Positions 34,571 through 46,755 of a stretch of DNA of 64,000 nt are shown piece after piece (position 1 is the stretch's first letter; each line of letters opens with the position of its first letter). A model generated the notes under the pieces. It saw nothing but the letters and a program-made list of their open reading frames with translations. It did no database searches and had not been told where the DNA came from. The translations under genes were made by a program, and so were the position numbers. This DNA is from Tetraselmis striata (lineage: Eukaryota > Chlorophyta > Chlorodendrophyceae > Chlorodendrales > Chlorodendraceae), in assembly GCA_006384855.1 (NCBI GenBank), contig VCJN01002984.1:124001-188000 (forward strand), given 5' to 3'.

Positions 34571-35167
34571 CAGGTAAGGATTAGTCGCTATATGTGGCCG
34601 TTGGTGTGCAAAAATTATAACGACGCTCCCGCAATTATTCAAGCGCCGCCAGCGCGAGGGGTACCCGTAGTTTAGTCCGAGTACACCTCCCAGGCTGATC
34701 GCGCGCCACGGTGTATAAATGCGCGAGAGAGCTCGAATTCAGTGAAAGCAGACTACGAAGAATCATGGATTCCTCAATTCCCTACTCGCGTGCCCGTATA
34801 TTGTATGAGTACAGATACCGCCTGGTACCCGATGATGGGATTCAGCGCTACTGACCGAAGGCTAACGTACGACAGAGGCACATACACGACCTCTTAACGG
34901 CAGGTATAACAACAGCCCTATATTGCACTTATATCGTAGCTCAGCAATACCGTAGTATTGCTGAGCATTACCCTTAGCACAGGTAACGCCGTGAAGCAGT
35001 GCCGCGCGGTGAAAATGCAGCACATCTTTAAATATTTAAAAATACCTGTACATGTGGCACCCCGTAGTCACTAACAGTAGAGACGCTGCAAGGGTTCCAC
35101 TGGTGCCAGTCCTGTCCCGGGGGCGGGAAAAAAAAACTACCAGTCCCAGTAGCGACTAATCCTTACC
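34571..35167. mobile_element. Putative non-autonomous DNA element with GGTAAGGATTAGTCGCTA inverted repeats
   Basis: CAGGTAAGGATTAGTCGCTA at 34571-34590 is matched by the inverted TAGCGACTAATCCTTACC at 35150-35167. The same end sequence occurs singly at 34294-34312, 35393-35408 (altered), 40077-40096 and, in part, 11183-11195. The interior has no transposase. Repeat B sits just inside the right end. Confidence 0.5.
35077..35131 (+). repeat. Dispersed repeat B, copy 3
   Basis: GAGACGCTGCAAGGGTTCCA and AGTCCTGTCCCGGGGGCGGG are followed by nine A residues. It is the cleanest copy. Confidence 0.75.
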
Positions 35168-35180
35168 AGAACTTCTGGGA

Positions 35181-35230
35181 GCGGTGGATTTGTTACTGGC
35201 TTTTTAATTATTCACACCAGCACCGGTACT
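35181..35230 (-). repeat. Dispersed repeat C, copy 3 (inverted)
   Basis: GCGGTGGATTTGTTACTGGC followed by TTTTTAATTATTCACACCAG is the reverse complement of the copy at 16326. Confidence 0.7.
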
Positions 35231-36051
35231 TCTACCTTACCCTGCTTCGACAGACGCTGACGGGCTGTACGACCATTTATTACGGATGCCACGTATTTCC
35301 ACGTGGCGCGCTGTTGCATATTCTATCATTATCGCCTTGAACCCTTGAACCCTGCTGAACGTAGTTGGTCACAAATGAACCTGCAAATGATATAGCGACT
35401 AAGGATTAATTCTCTGCTGCGCCTGGCATTGGGGCCCGGCCACCTTCCTGCCTGGCGGCCAGGCTAGCCAGATCAGGGGAGGCGGTCGGCGCCGCCAGCC
35501 CAGCGAAGGGTCCTGCACACATTCGCCCCCCCGTAACCGTACTCACCGCGCAAATGTACTACCGTCGCGGCGGTATCAGTATTTGTACAGGGTATCTGTA
35601 CTGATACGAGTACAGTACTTGCAGATAGACAGTATACTACATGTTATAATGTGTGTGCTGGCAATCTGAGCATACTACACCGTTATAATCTCGTAATATA
35701 TCCGTAATCATTTCGCTAATATTTGTTCCAGGCAAAGCATGGTACGTTGTAAAAAATGCGTTCTTCAGCAAAGTGCGTCGGTACCCGTGCTGCACGAGTT
35801 GTACGCGTATTAGGGTTTCGGCAGCCCATTTGAGCGTATGCGCATGCTGTGCTGTACCTGCATAGCCCGTAGTATACTGCGGAATGTCGGTTTGCAGATA
35901 GTAGGTATGGTGCTCTTCAGCCACCTGAACCTCACGTGATCGAAATCTCTTTGTCGCTAGTTCCTACCGCGGGGCAGTCCTGATATATAGACACAGAACA
36001 GCATCACCGAGTGGCACCACTCAATGCATGCCCGTTTGTTTTTCCGCCTTG

Positions 36052-36056
36052 TTACA
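36052..36056 (-). terminator. Poly(A) signal TGTAA of DRG1
   Basis: Minus-strand TGTAA lies about 265 nt past the DRG1 stop. Confidence 0.45.
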
Positions 36057-36318
36057 CTCTTACTACTGTGCATTCTGCAATACTAAATATGCCTGCAGTA
36101 CGCCCCCACGTTCATTGAGCAAAGTCAACGGAAGGCGCCATCATGCCCCATGTTGATGGTTGACGATTAACATGATGATGGCCCTACTATGCGCCGCGCG
36201 GCAGATCAGATGTCGCAAAACTCGGCACAGCCACAGCACGCCGCTACGGCCTCGTACTCGGCTGCGGTGCTGCAGGGCCGCGAGCGCATTATCACGGGGT
36301 CCCACAACCACCAAGCAA

Positions 36319-36520
36319 CTAGATTTTCTTGACGATCTGGACGATGTCCTCGTCCTCGAGCACGTGCTCCTTGCCGACGCGCTGCGGCCGGTGCTTGCAG
36401 CTTGAGCCCCACACCAGAGCGTACTTGAACTGCTTCAGAATGCCCTGCCAGACCGGGGGAGCGCCGCACACGGAGTCAGCACGCATTCAGGCATTGTACC
36501 ATGTAACTGGGTTCGCGGGT

Positions 36521-36593
<73 letters not shown>

Positions 36594-39500
36594 GTGTATA
36601 TGTATGTGTATGTGTATATGTATACCTGCATATATACAAATTAATTAATAAATCATATATATATACATGTGTTTTATATATATATACATACATATACATT
36701 TACACATGAAGATATATACATATATTTATATATATTTATACGTGTGTGTGTGTGTGTTTGTGTGTGTGTGTATTTGCGTATCTGTATGTGTAACCATGCT
36801 GTTGCTTTGCGGTATATGACCCCCCCCCCAACACCCCGCTTCCCCGGGAAGAGAGACAAACAATATCGATCTTGAAACATATCAGAATTCACCGCGAATA
36901 CTACACCGCGTTCAGACTCAATCCTGCTAAACGGTTCATGATGTTTCCGACGCGCAAACCCAATCGAATGGTACGGATACGGGTATGTGTAGGTGTGTGT
37001 ACGGTCGCCATAGGTTCCGCAGGCGTAAGGGTGTGGCGCAGGGGGCTTGATGCCGGGCGCGGTCCACCTTGTGGATGCGGTTGCAGAAGTCCTCCACCGT
37101 GTTCCGGTCCTTGGGGAGCACGACGGGGTCGTTGTAGTCCGGCAGCTTGCCCTTGGGCTTGGTGTAGATGCGCAGCAGGCCGAGGTAGTCCCAGCACATC
37201 TCGATCAGGCCGTCCAGGTTCCACTCGAGGTACGCGCACACGGGGCAGTAGTGCGGCAGCTTGTCCAGCACGTTGAGCTCCTCCAGCGTGATCTGGTCCA
37301 CCTTGTTGACGGCGTAGATGCAGGGGATGTAGATGCGGCTGCCCTCAATCACGTCCACCAGCTCGTCCACGGTGCAGTCCTCCTGCAGCCCAACGCGCCC
37401 CGAGGTCAGGCCACGATCTCCGCTCAACACGGCCAGAAAGCCCAGAGCCGGAAGACATTCCGCCCCCGGCGAATTCAGCCGCCTCAGAAATGAGCGCCCT
37501 GGTTTCGGAATGACTTCGGTCCGAGCAGGGATCCGTCCGGAAATGGCCGAGCCATGATCCGGGGCAGACTTCAGGCGAAGTTTGGGCTGAGCTGGGGCCT
37601 AGGAGCAACTTAGGATCAACGAAGGGCGGAACTGAGACCGGAATCCTGAACTCAGCCATGGACTTCGGCATTTTCCAGCTACATTCGGCCACGGCTTCAG
37701 TGGAATTCAGGTATACTTGGTTGCGGCTGAGCCGAGAGCTGAGAGCCCGGCTGACCCGCATCCCGCATGCGCGCAGCATATTCCGCCACACGCCTGGTGA
37801 AGGCTTTTATTAAACTTCATAGCTTTTTTTCGCATCGAAATATAGTGTCAAACATAAGCCGGGTGGGGGGGGGCACCTTGAGGAGGACGTCCGCGTTGTG
37901 TATGCGGTACTCCGAGCACACCGCCTTCACGGCGTCCAGGTCCAGCTGCGGGTCCGCCACGTTGGAGGTGAGCGACAGGCCGCCCTTGTCCTTTTTCTTG
38001 AACGTCAGCCCCGGCAGCTGCTTGTTCAGTCGGATGCCAAAGCCCTGAACGGCAGGAGGGGGGTGTCAGTGGGGGGGCTGCTGTGGTGGGGGGACGCCCG
38101 GCTGTGGGCAGGCCATTCTGCCACAGGTCGCGGCGTGCTGGCAACCCGATTAGTTATCAATATACTGCCCGGTACGCAACTACATGGCCAAGTTGGGAAT
38201 GCTTCCGCGAATTGGGTAGCATCTGGTGGCACACGTGGCGCGAGTCACGCGCGACCGATCAAAAGACCTTCCCAAGACAAGCTGGAGCTGCGAGGGCCGG
38301 CGAAACCGTAAGAGCCCGCATGGTTTTATCTTTCAGGAGAGGCGAGGCCGGCCGCATTTGTGTGAGCACGACGCAAAGTGCACCCCCGGGGCGCTGGGGG
38401 ATAAGCCAGGTGTGTTCTGGTCTGTGGAAGAGAGAGAGGAGGGGGGGGGGGGGGGGGGGGTCCCACCTCGAGCTCGTGCTCGATGAGCTTCTTGTGCGTC
38501 ACGGGCTTCAGGCAGTCCAGCACGATGACGATCAGGTTGCACGTGCGCGCGGTGGAGATGACCTGCCGGCCGCGGCCCTTGCCGTCCTTGGCGCCCTCGA
38601 TGATTCCCGGCAGGTCCAGCAGCTGGATCTTGGCGCCTGCCGATGGAGCGACGCCGGGCGATGGATGGGTTAGGGGCGGTCGCCGGTACCGGCGCTGCCG
38701 ACCGCGGGAGCGAGCAAGAGACAGGGCTCCGGGGGAGGGAGCGGGGGTCGTGCGGCACGGACCTCGGTAGCGGATGATACCCGGGATACATGTGAGCGTG
38801 GTGAACTCGTACGACGCCACCTGCGCAGGCCGGGCACGCATGGGTGGTGGTGGTTGGGGGGGGGGGGGGGGGGGGGTTCAGTTTCTCGCGGCGGAGAGCG
38901 GCACCTCAATCAGGCGTGGCAAGAAAGGGGGGAGGGGGGGCTCCTTGCCTCGGAGAATGTCCCCGTGAGCTTGTTCAGCAGAGTGGATTTGCCGACCGAG
39001 GGGAAGCCTGCCCCATTTGAGAGGGAGGGCGGGGATGGGGGGGGTCAAGACAAGAGGGGGTGGGGTTCAGCCCAGCCACTGATAGTATGATCCCGCTGCG
39101 CGGGCGGCATCCGAATGGTCGCTTGCAGGCAGGGGCTCTGCGCACCTACGAGCCCCACCCGCGCGTCGCCCACTTTGTTCACATCAAAGCCTACGCGCCA
39201 AAGAAGGGGGTGGGGGCACTGAGATCCCCGCGACTGTGCGCAGCAGGCCGGGATGCAGGGGCGTCGGGTAAGGCGGGGATAGGCAGGACGGGATTGGAGT
39301 GAGGGTGGTACTGGTAGGTGGGGGGAAGGGGGGCCACCTTCGCCCTTCCCGCCGCCGCCCGCGCCCGCCCCTCCCGCGGGCTCCAGCAGCTCCCGGCGCA
39401 GCTTGGCCAGCTTGGCCTTCAGCATGCCGAGATGGCCCGCCGTGGCCTTGTTCTTCTGTGTCCTGGCCATCTGCGGCGGCCGGCGCAGCAAGCGCGCCTC

Positions 39501-39676
39501 AGGCCCCGGCCAGCCTCGCCAGTGCACCGGCAGCTAGTGAGTGGGGATAGTTTTCTGTAAACAGCCCTCATCCGCGTCCAAAACACGCGCCTCCCGCCGC
39601 CCGCAAGTCCCGCTGCCCTACCAACCGCGGCTCGCACCTCATCCTCAATTTCCTTGATCTTCTGTAGCGTCGTCAT
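36319..39676 (-). CDS. DRG1: Developmentally regulated GTP-binding protein 1
   Basis: Nine exons, all joining in phase: 39676-39638, 39470-39338, 39190-39146, 39007-38949, 38820-38763, 38636-38467, 38044-37877, 37382-37068, 36444-36319, about 370 residues (family ~367). DRG1 is an OBG-class GTPase that works with DFRP/Dir2 on translating ribosomes. Motifs: N-terminal [13 protein letters not shown] and [20 protein letters not shown]; Gly-rich linker; G1 [17 protein letters not shown]3 [17 protein letters not shown]4 NKVD; and a TGS domain [13 protein letters not shown]...PVVLP...TVEDFC, ending [13 protein letters not shown]. Intron 4 begins GC rather than GT (GAG then GCAAGG). Introns 2, 4, 6 and 7 have C tracts by the donor. 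The last intron holds a GTATAT satellite. Confidence 0.95.
36521..36770. repeat. GTATAT hexamer and TG repeats in DRG1 intron 8
   Basis: About 18 units of TATATG run from 36521 to 36632, followed by TA-rich sequence and a TG run at 36742-36770. Confidence 0.9.
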
Positions 39677-41667
39677 GGCTGCTAAGAAAGCGGCTGCGGG
39701 CCGCGCAAGGGGGTAGCAGGGGTGGGGTGGGAGGAGCTGCGCGCTGCCCGCGACGATCAGTCAGACGTCAAGAGGAGGCGCCGCTTGTGTGTGGTGCCGA
39801 CGCGCAGGTCCTGGCGCGTCCTGGCACAGCTGCCGGGCCTCGTTCGAGCTGATCTAGCCCGCTCTGATGCTTCCCTGCTGCTGCAGCTGCTGCTGATCTC
39901 TCGGCCTGCGTGTGAGCCTGTGAGGAGCAGGTGCGTGCCTGGCGGCCGATTACCTCTCGGTGATGCTGACGGCGTCGCGCCGGCGCGGTGCTGGCTGGTG
40001 CTGCGCGGTGGTCGCCGAACCCGCGCGCGCACCGCCGCCCCACCAACAAAGTGACGGGCGGGCGGCTGCTGGTATAAAATAGGGATTAGTCGCTAAAAAC
40101 CAATCTCCAAACACGGGGCCGTGGCGGGGCGATGCTGATATATATTTTGACATTATGCTGCGCAATGCATCACTAAATCCCATTTCATCCGTCGAAATAA
40201 TGATCGGGAGCTTTGCGATTTCGCAACTTTTATACATCGCAAGTGCATACGCAGCAGGAAAGCACGAGGGAAGGCATCAGGATTGTATAGGCGCTACCCT
40301 CGCTTGTCTTACTGTTAACTGTTTAGAGGTACGAAGCAGTACCGCTATTAATACCCGTATCAATAATTATTTCTTCGCAGTGGCATTTACTCGGCAATCG
40401 CTATTTCAAACTCGAATGTGCGCACCGATTTATACAACATGTAGTCGATACAGTATCATCATCAGCATTATCACCATCATCGTGTAATTGTGCAGTGAGC
40501 TTTAGTCACACGGTCGCGTTCCGTCATGGGCTGACGTTACACGGGCTGAAGCGGGGTTTGGTATGTAATTAGCAGGACTGCAAGTACAGTCAATTCCGAC
40601 ATCATCTCATATTTGCTATGATACTACGCAGCCCTAAAGATAAAGCAGACGCATCCGGACCTGGGCCGAAACCCTGTAACAGTGATTTTTGCGGTATGCT
40701 CAGGTCGTTCGTTACCCATGCATGTGCAACGCTTGTGAGTTACCCTGGTGTAACACATTATTAATTGTAGTGCCGTACCGCTAAATATACATCGCACTCT
40801 AAGCCTACTGTATATCCAGCGGGTCGGCGCGCGATTGCCATAGCACATCGATCGAGGATATGCAACAGCATTCCAATGCCCAGAATCGCTAAAAATATCA
40901 GGTAAGATGACTATATTTATATAATATGATGGCCACAGGCGCAGCGTGGGTACGCCTACCTATTGATGCCCCCAGAGTCGAAGTTGCTGTTGGCTCCATT
41001 TCGAATCCGTCATTGTTTTGGCTAAATTTGAGCTCCGGGCAAGCACCTGTACATCAATCACTTCGATCATAGTTGACCAGTGCACACAGCCGCTCGCCCC
41101 CTGCCTATCGTATTTCATGACAGAATGGGTCGACCGTGCCAGCAGCGCCACCGCCGCAGGAAGGTCTTGCCAGGCTGACTGTGTCGGCGCTTGGTAGAGC
41201 CCAGAAGGATCGTGACGTGTGCCTGCATGATCTCCTAGGTGTGCGGAAACTCAATTCTTGCCAACATGATGCAATTACAAGTGGTGCGGTTTGTCCATCA
41301 ATCAGAGCCTTGCGTAATCCGCTTGCCTGTCCCCGCCCAGCTGGATTGCCGCAGGGGGTGTGCTCGCGTCCCATGCCATCAAGCCCCAGCACTGCGGTGG
41401 TACCCGCGTCACCGCAGCAGCCGCAGTGATGGAGTGGGGTCGGCGCTGCAGAATTATGTTGGACTGTTGCCATAGACAGTGTATGCAAATGCGGAGAGCA
41501 GTCCTGGCTTGCCTCGATAAGTGAAGTGCGCATGATCGCCCAGGCATGCTCCGGGGCTGCTTGGGGGCACCAGCGCGGCATGCTCTGGGCAGTGAGCATT
41601 CCGTCCCATGCAGGCAATCCCATGTGACTGAGAGATCGTGCCCTGTATGCCCGTACAAAATACATGA
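39677..41667. other. Spacer between DRG1 start and the hydroxylase 3' end
   Basis: The first ~380 bp is GC-rich and may be DRG1 promoter or leader. After 40070 it is AT-rich, with one GGATTAGTCGCTAA repeat end at 40077. ORFs on both strands at 41105-41665 (up to 186 codons) show no domain. Confidence 0.45.
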
Positions 41668-41672
41668 TTACA
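41668..41672 (-). terminator. Poly(A) signal TGTAA of the hydroxylase gene
   Basis: Minus-strand TGTAA lies about 200 nt past the stop at 41870. Confidence 0.5.
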
Positions 41673-41869
41673 GACCATAATTCAAACTACTGGGTAATTG
41701 CTCCATCGCGTGCATGCTATTTGTCTACGCAGACTGAAACTTGTGGCGCAGTGAAGTTTGGCGGCTTATCCCTCACGTTTGCCACAGCTGGTGAGGCAAA
41801 CAACAGGAATGGCGCGTCGGGCTTCGGGAGCGGGAGCTGCCGTCGTTTGCGCACCCTATTTGTGTCGCC

Positions 41870-42959
41870 CTATACGGTGACGAGCTCATTCTCAGCAGTG
41901 CTGGAAGCCTCCAGGCGCTTGTTCCGCAGCTCGATATTCGCGGCGTACTCCCCGGCGACGTATTTCGGGCGCGGCTCTTCGCGCTCCGGGAGCTTGGCCT
42001 GCGGGCGCCACACGCTCTCCTCGACGTAGGTGCCTAGCACGTGGTCCATGAGCGGGCAGCAGACGTTATAGTTGCACTTGCCGCCCATCACGTGGTGGCC
42101 CTCGTGGTTCTGGTACAGGTAGTCGAAGTAGGCCGAGGTCCGCAGCGCCCCCATCCAGGAGCTGGGGAGTCCCTCGACACCCGGCACGTCCGGCAGGCCG
42201 TGCATGGCTGGATGCAGGGCGTTCCAGACCAGGCCGTGCACCGCCGTGCTGGCGAGGACGAGGCCGGCCACCTGCATGGGGTCGAACCCCATCACGAGCA
42301 ACACGGGGGTGCAGGTGGCAAACATCTGGCCCGTCATCAGCCGCGTCGTGTCGTAGCTGAAGGCGGTGCCGCGGTAGGGGTCCTTGTCCAGCACGGCGGC
42401 GGGGGCGGAGGTCGTCCACGACACGGCGGTCTTCAAGCTCATGTCGTCATACGTTTCTGCGTGGTGCTCGACGTGGCCGCCGCCCTTCACCTTCGGCGCT
42501 TCTGACACGCGGAACAACTTGCAGTACAGCGCCTGCAGCTTCTCGTCTTTGTTGAACTCGGCGTGCTGATACCACCTGTGCACGGAGGCGGTCGTAAAAG
42601 ACAGTGTTGGTCAGGCCCTTTTCAAAAACTAGTGCTTGCGGCTCGGCGAATGGGTTAGTCTTGAGCCAACCCAACAGACACGCAGGCGAGCCCCAGCACA
42701 CCAGCGAAGCCGGCTCGTGGGATCAGAGGAATTGGAAGGCGTGGTGCCCCACGCACCTGTGCGCAGCGTATTCATTGGCGCTCACGAGAGCATACATCGT
42801 GGGGGCGGCAAGCGCCCAGCGCGCCACGTCGACGGCGGCCGACGCATGGGCGGCCAGCGGGGTGGCACGGCGGCGGCTGGCGCGCGTCGACCGAACAGAC
42901 GTCCGGAGTGTGTTGCCACGAGATGTTACGGCCGGGCGCATCATGTTCAATGAAGCCAT
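41870..42959 (-). CDS. Fatty acid hydroxylase / sterol desaturase superfamily enzyme
   Basis: Two exons, 42959-42757 and 42575-41870, join in phase 2 to give 302 residues. The first ~45 residues are rich in Arg, Ser, Thr and Ala without acidic residues, like a plastid transit peptide. His clusters for a di-iron centre are visible: NEYAAHRWYQH (62-72), HVEHH (102-106), HPAMHG (189-194) and NHEGHH (224-229). Hydrophobic stretches around 41-62 and 150-188 fit a membrane enzyme. The family hydroxylates or desaturates acyl chains, sterols or carotenoid-like substrates; the N-EY-x2-HRW-x-QH start resembles cyanobacterial and algal members. Substrate is not determined. The intron has no C tract. Confidence 0.88.
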
Positions 42960-44220
42960 CCCGACTGATGTATATCTATAGATGACACAAGAGAAACCTG
43001 TGCGAAAGGCGGTATGCGTTGTGATGAGGAGGTTGGGGATCGGCGCGGACTGATATGATGCGCAATTCTAGCGGCAGCAAAACCGCAGCAGCAGGCAGGC
43101 CCTCAAACAACTGAAGAACCCCTCGTCTGCTCCTCCGGCGCGGACAGCGTTTAAAAAATATTCGGCGCGAACCGACCCGCCATGATATCTGGATATCGTC
43201 CGCCCAATAACCAGGTGAGGGTACGAGTATCGCTATCCTGCCGTCGTCATCCGCCATCATGACATCTGATGCCGGGCAAATAAAGAAGCATTCCCGCCAC
43301 AGCTGGCGGCTCGATGATGAAGCGCTGGTACGGGTAGCAATTACTTTTCAGCCGCAGGGCTGTACCCTTGAGGTTACGATGTAACACGGATGTATCCAGA
43401 ATACATGATCCGCATCCTCGTCTACAATCGATAAAAATAATATAGTGATGGATAGATTGCATTAGTTGTACGGGTTTGTTACTGTCCCCATACCAGCGCT
43501 AAAATTCCGCGGCTCGCAGGCGTCTAGCAGCGCCGCCGCGGTCCAACTGGCACCGCTAGCCGTCGTCGTCACGTCGTAGCCGTTCATACCGCGCGGCTGT
43601 CGTGGCAGTTCTTTTTGTATTTATCGGGCTACTGGTGGTACAATTTACGCCAAAGTACAGGTGCTTTTGTACGTGAAATTCAGTACCTTGTACAATACTC
43701 GCTAAGTAGTCGCTGTATGATATTTAGGCCACGGCTGGTGCTTGAATTTCAAAGGGCTGTGTGGTAAGCCGAAAAGACGCTCTGGCTTGGGTTAGGTTAC
43801 AGTGTGTTGTAGTGTAAGGCAGGAGGAGCCTATCGGCAACCCGTAAGAACAGAAAGTACGAAGCGAGGGAGGGACGCACGGACGCGGCCGCCCGCCACAT
43901 GGTAGGCGAGGCATGAAGTTGGAAGATGGGGACAGTAGAGTCGTCTGCCCGTGTTCTAAAGAATACTACCTCGAGAGGGTTCGACTCAACGATGTGTTGG
44001 AGTTGACCGTAGGGATTGCTTGTTGTCACGGCAGTTTTCTACGTCTAATTTGAGTGATATAGCATGCCCGCGGTATAGCGGTCCATGCTCGTGCTCAATA
44101 AGATGCGTAGCTGCGCGGTGCGGCGCATGCTTGCCACGTGGATTGGCGTGTCGCAGGCGAACACGCGCAATGGGCGCCATGCGGAAGGAAGCCTCAACTG
44201 CTGAATGACGGTAGTAAACA
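42960..44220. other. Gene-poor spacer upstream of the hydroxylase
   Basis: Mixed sequence with no coding pattern. No element is recognised. Confidence 0.45.
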
Positions 44221-44479
44221 TTTCACATGGAGGGGGATGTGAGGTTTGCCGAGGTCGCTATTAGGGCACGACGCAGGAGGGCGCCGGCCGACCCGAGGGG
44301 CAGACGAGGGGCTGCGGTCAAGAAGTCGGGGCCGGGCACGGGGCTCGGAGAAGGAGCCGAAAGGCGACCACGGGCCACTTTGGGAGGACCGGCTTCGTCG
44401 CGCACGCCAAGCCGGCCGGGCACCAAGAGGTCATGGAAGGGCTGGAAGACAACAACCTCGGACGTCACTTCCGATAGGC

Positions 44480-45420
44480 GATGGTGCCAGCTCCGGTCCG
44501 GTCAAGGGCACGATGACCGTGGCTGCCATGCCGGGGGTCAGTGTGGAGTTTTATGACGAGATCGTCGATGAGGCCCCAGGGGACGAGGTGCACCAGTTGT
44601 GCTCACGACGCCACGCGCCGTCGGAAAGGCGCAGGCTGTCGGTAGCCTCACTCACTGGTTGTACGGGATCTACTCACCGGACACAATCGTCTATTATTGT
44701 CGTCGACACACTTCAAACGACCATGACACCCGGCACGCGCCGTTTACCGACCGATGAGCGATGCCGGGCACACTGCGAGAGCATCACAAGAACGTCGCCG
44801 AAACGGCAAAGACGCTCGGGCGCAGTCAAGACTTCTTCCGCTTGTGCGCCACGCGTGTCGCGTGACGGGCAAAGGGAGTAATAAACGAGTGTTGGGCTCG
44901 GAAGTTGTTGTGAAGGCAAGGACGCTCACCACTAGAAAGCAAGCTATCGGGGCGGGCACTCTTGCGAGCCGGCTAAAAGTGCTTGGCCACATAAGAGAGC
45001 GGGTGAGCGCCGACGCCGTGCGCCGTGCCATGAAGCGCGGACAGCCGGAGGGGCTCGTGTACAAGTCCGTCGATAAGCGGCAATAATGGTGGCCGAGCAG
45101 GGCACATGCACATGCGTGTTGAATGGGCCAAACGCACCTATGGGTTCATCGGCAACACGGGATGTTTATGGACTCCATTATATTCCGGCAGAATATATTT
45201 GAGACCCCGAGGATGGGCCGGTGGCAGCGACGAGACAATCCGGTTGTCCAAGAGGTAGAAAAACACCCGAATAATCAAGCACACATGTATAGTGCCGTGA
45301 CCGCCAAAGGCGCAGCCAATTTATATCTTGTCACGGGCACCATGGGATACAAGCTACACAAGACGAGAGGTGTAGCAACAAAGTATATTGCAATGTGATA
45401 CAGAGTTTCTTTGCTCCCGA
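44480..45420 (+). pseudogene. Decayed Tc1/mariner-type transposase
   Basis: Fragments in several plus-strand frames line up as one transposase. At 44515-44580 MPGVSVEFYDEIVDEAP resembles an N-terminal helix-turn-helix. At 44910-45086 TTRKQAIGAGTLASRLKVLG then VSADAVRRAMKRG resembles the second HTH. At 45123-45398 YSAVTAKGAANLYLVTGTMG resembles the DDE-domain core found in algal Tc1/mariner transposases. Frame changes separate the parts and the catalytic triad cannot be traced, so it is dead. Terminal repeats are not found. Confidence 0.5.
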
Positions 45421-45534
45421 GGGAGATTGATTGTTTGGCGCCACGGGCGGCGGCCGTTCACGGTGTATGAAGTCGGCGCATCACCGCGTAAAGCAAAATT
45501 GACTAAAGAGACATGGAAGTTGTATACCCACTAT

Positions 45535-45836
45535 TGTTGATGGCATACTGGCAATGCATGTATTACTGACTAGGTCGCTTAGATATTATAGATATTATGC
45601 CCTCTTCGCGCATATGATCTCATTAGCGTGCTGCGCGCGCCTGAGCTCGGAGCCTGGAGCTCGGGGCACGCAGTGGAGCACGAAGCTCGGAGCTCGGAGC
45701 TTGGGGCACGCTTGTCGCGGAGAGCCTCAGCGCTTGTAACCACTTCGTTATTTCAAGCTCCGCCATCTCGCACACCCTCAGCCTTTGCACTCACGCACAC
45801 GTAAGAGCCGGCCTCGGCGTAGGTTCCGCGCCCTAC
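45535..45836 (+). repeat. Left ~300-bp direct repeat (LTR-like)
   Basis: It begins TGTTGATGGCATACTGGCAA. The whole ~300 bp recurs at 47526-47817 in the same orientation, with shared strings such as CTCTTCGCGCATATGA, GTGCTGCGCGCGCCTGAGCT, GGGGCACGCTTGTCGCGGAG and AGAGCCGGCCTC. Confidence 0.75.
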
Positions 45837-45944
45837 GGGTTATGGGGCCTCACGTCACAATTAATGAGGGTGAGGCAGTCATGGATCACGTAGGACATGT
45901 TGCTGAGAGGTCCGTATATTTTCATGCGCCCGTAGCGTGCCTGC

Positions 45945-46200
45945 TGTTGAACAAGCACGGCTCGAGGAACCGCTCGGCGTCGAGGCGACTAATTCCCTGC
46001 GAGCCCCTCACACCCTCCCCGACTCGACAAGAGCCAATTGTTGAACTACACGGCTCGACGAATCACTCGGCTTCGAGAAACTTATTCGCTGCGAGCCCCA
46101 CACATCCACTCGACTCGACTAGGTAGAGCCTATTGTTGAACACGACTCGACGAATCACTCGCCTTTGAGGCGACGACTAATTCGCTGCGAGCCCCGCCCC
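45945..46200 (+). repeat. ~93-bp minisatellite, three units
   Basis: Three imperfect units each start GTTGAACA, pass through CTCGACGAATCACTCGGC-type sequence and end TTCGCTGCGAGCCCC. A C tract follows at 46197-46217. It lies inside the LTR-type element. Confidence 0.7.
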
Positions 46201-46249
46201 CCCCCCCCCCCCCCCCTCCACCCACCCCGACTCGACCACTCGAGTCACC

Positions 46250-46755
46250 ACCGAATCTCCGCCCGCGTCGTCATGTCAGCGTTTTTATTCTAGGCCGGCT
46301 GCACGTGATTGTCAGCAACACAGCGGTACCGGAGTGGGGAACATGTACCGGAGCGTTATGGAGCGTCGCGAGCGGTGCACAACACAGGTACCGGAGCGTT
46401 ACGGAGCGTTGCGAGCGAGAGCGGTGCACGCGGCGGAGTGCGCGTATGTTGGATGCCACCTTGAACATTTGGGCCACCCCTTAGTGTCGCGGCACTGCCC
46501 CACACATGCTAGGTGGAGGACTCGGAGACGAAGGGATGAGAGCTTAGGGCCATCTCTTAGGCTATAGAGCCGGGAGGTGGTGGGTAGCTTGACCCAACCT
46601 TTCTCAACCCGTGATCTCAACACCGACGAATCTCCGTCCGCGTCGTCCTGCCATCGTTTTTTATTCTGGGCCGGCTGCACGTGATTGTCAGCAACACACC
46701 GGTACCGGAGTGGGGCACAGGTACCGGAGCGTTACGGAGCGTCGCGAGTGGTGCT
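46250..46755 (+). repeat. Internal direct duplication in the LTR-type element
   Basis: The segment with GGCCGGCTGCACGTGATTGT, GGTACCGGAGTGGGG and repeated ACCGGAGCGTTACGGAGCGT at 46250-46440 recurs at 46618-46755. Confidence 0.7.

Larger units (their letters stand above)
33976..36051. other. Intergenic region with repeat ends
   Basis: This holds the inverted-repeat element at 34571-35167, further GTAAGGATTAGCG ends at 34294 and 35393, and copies of repeats B and C. No protein gene is supported. Confidence 0.5.

Noticed and set aside
36480..36780. Possible CRISPR or protein repeat
   Set aside because: A simple TATATG/TG microsatellite with no spacers; the genome is eukaryotic. No CRISPR array is present in the window.
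42041..42505. 154-codon plus-strand ORF
   Set aside because: Antisense shadow of the hydroxylase exon 2.
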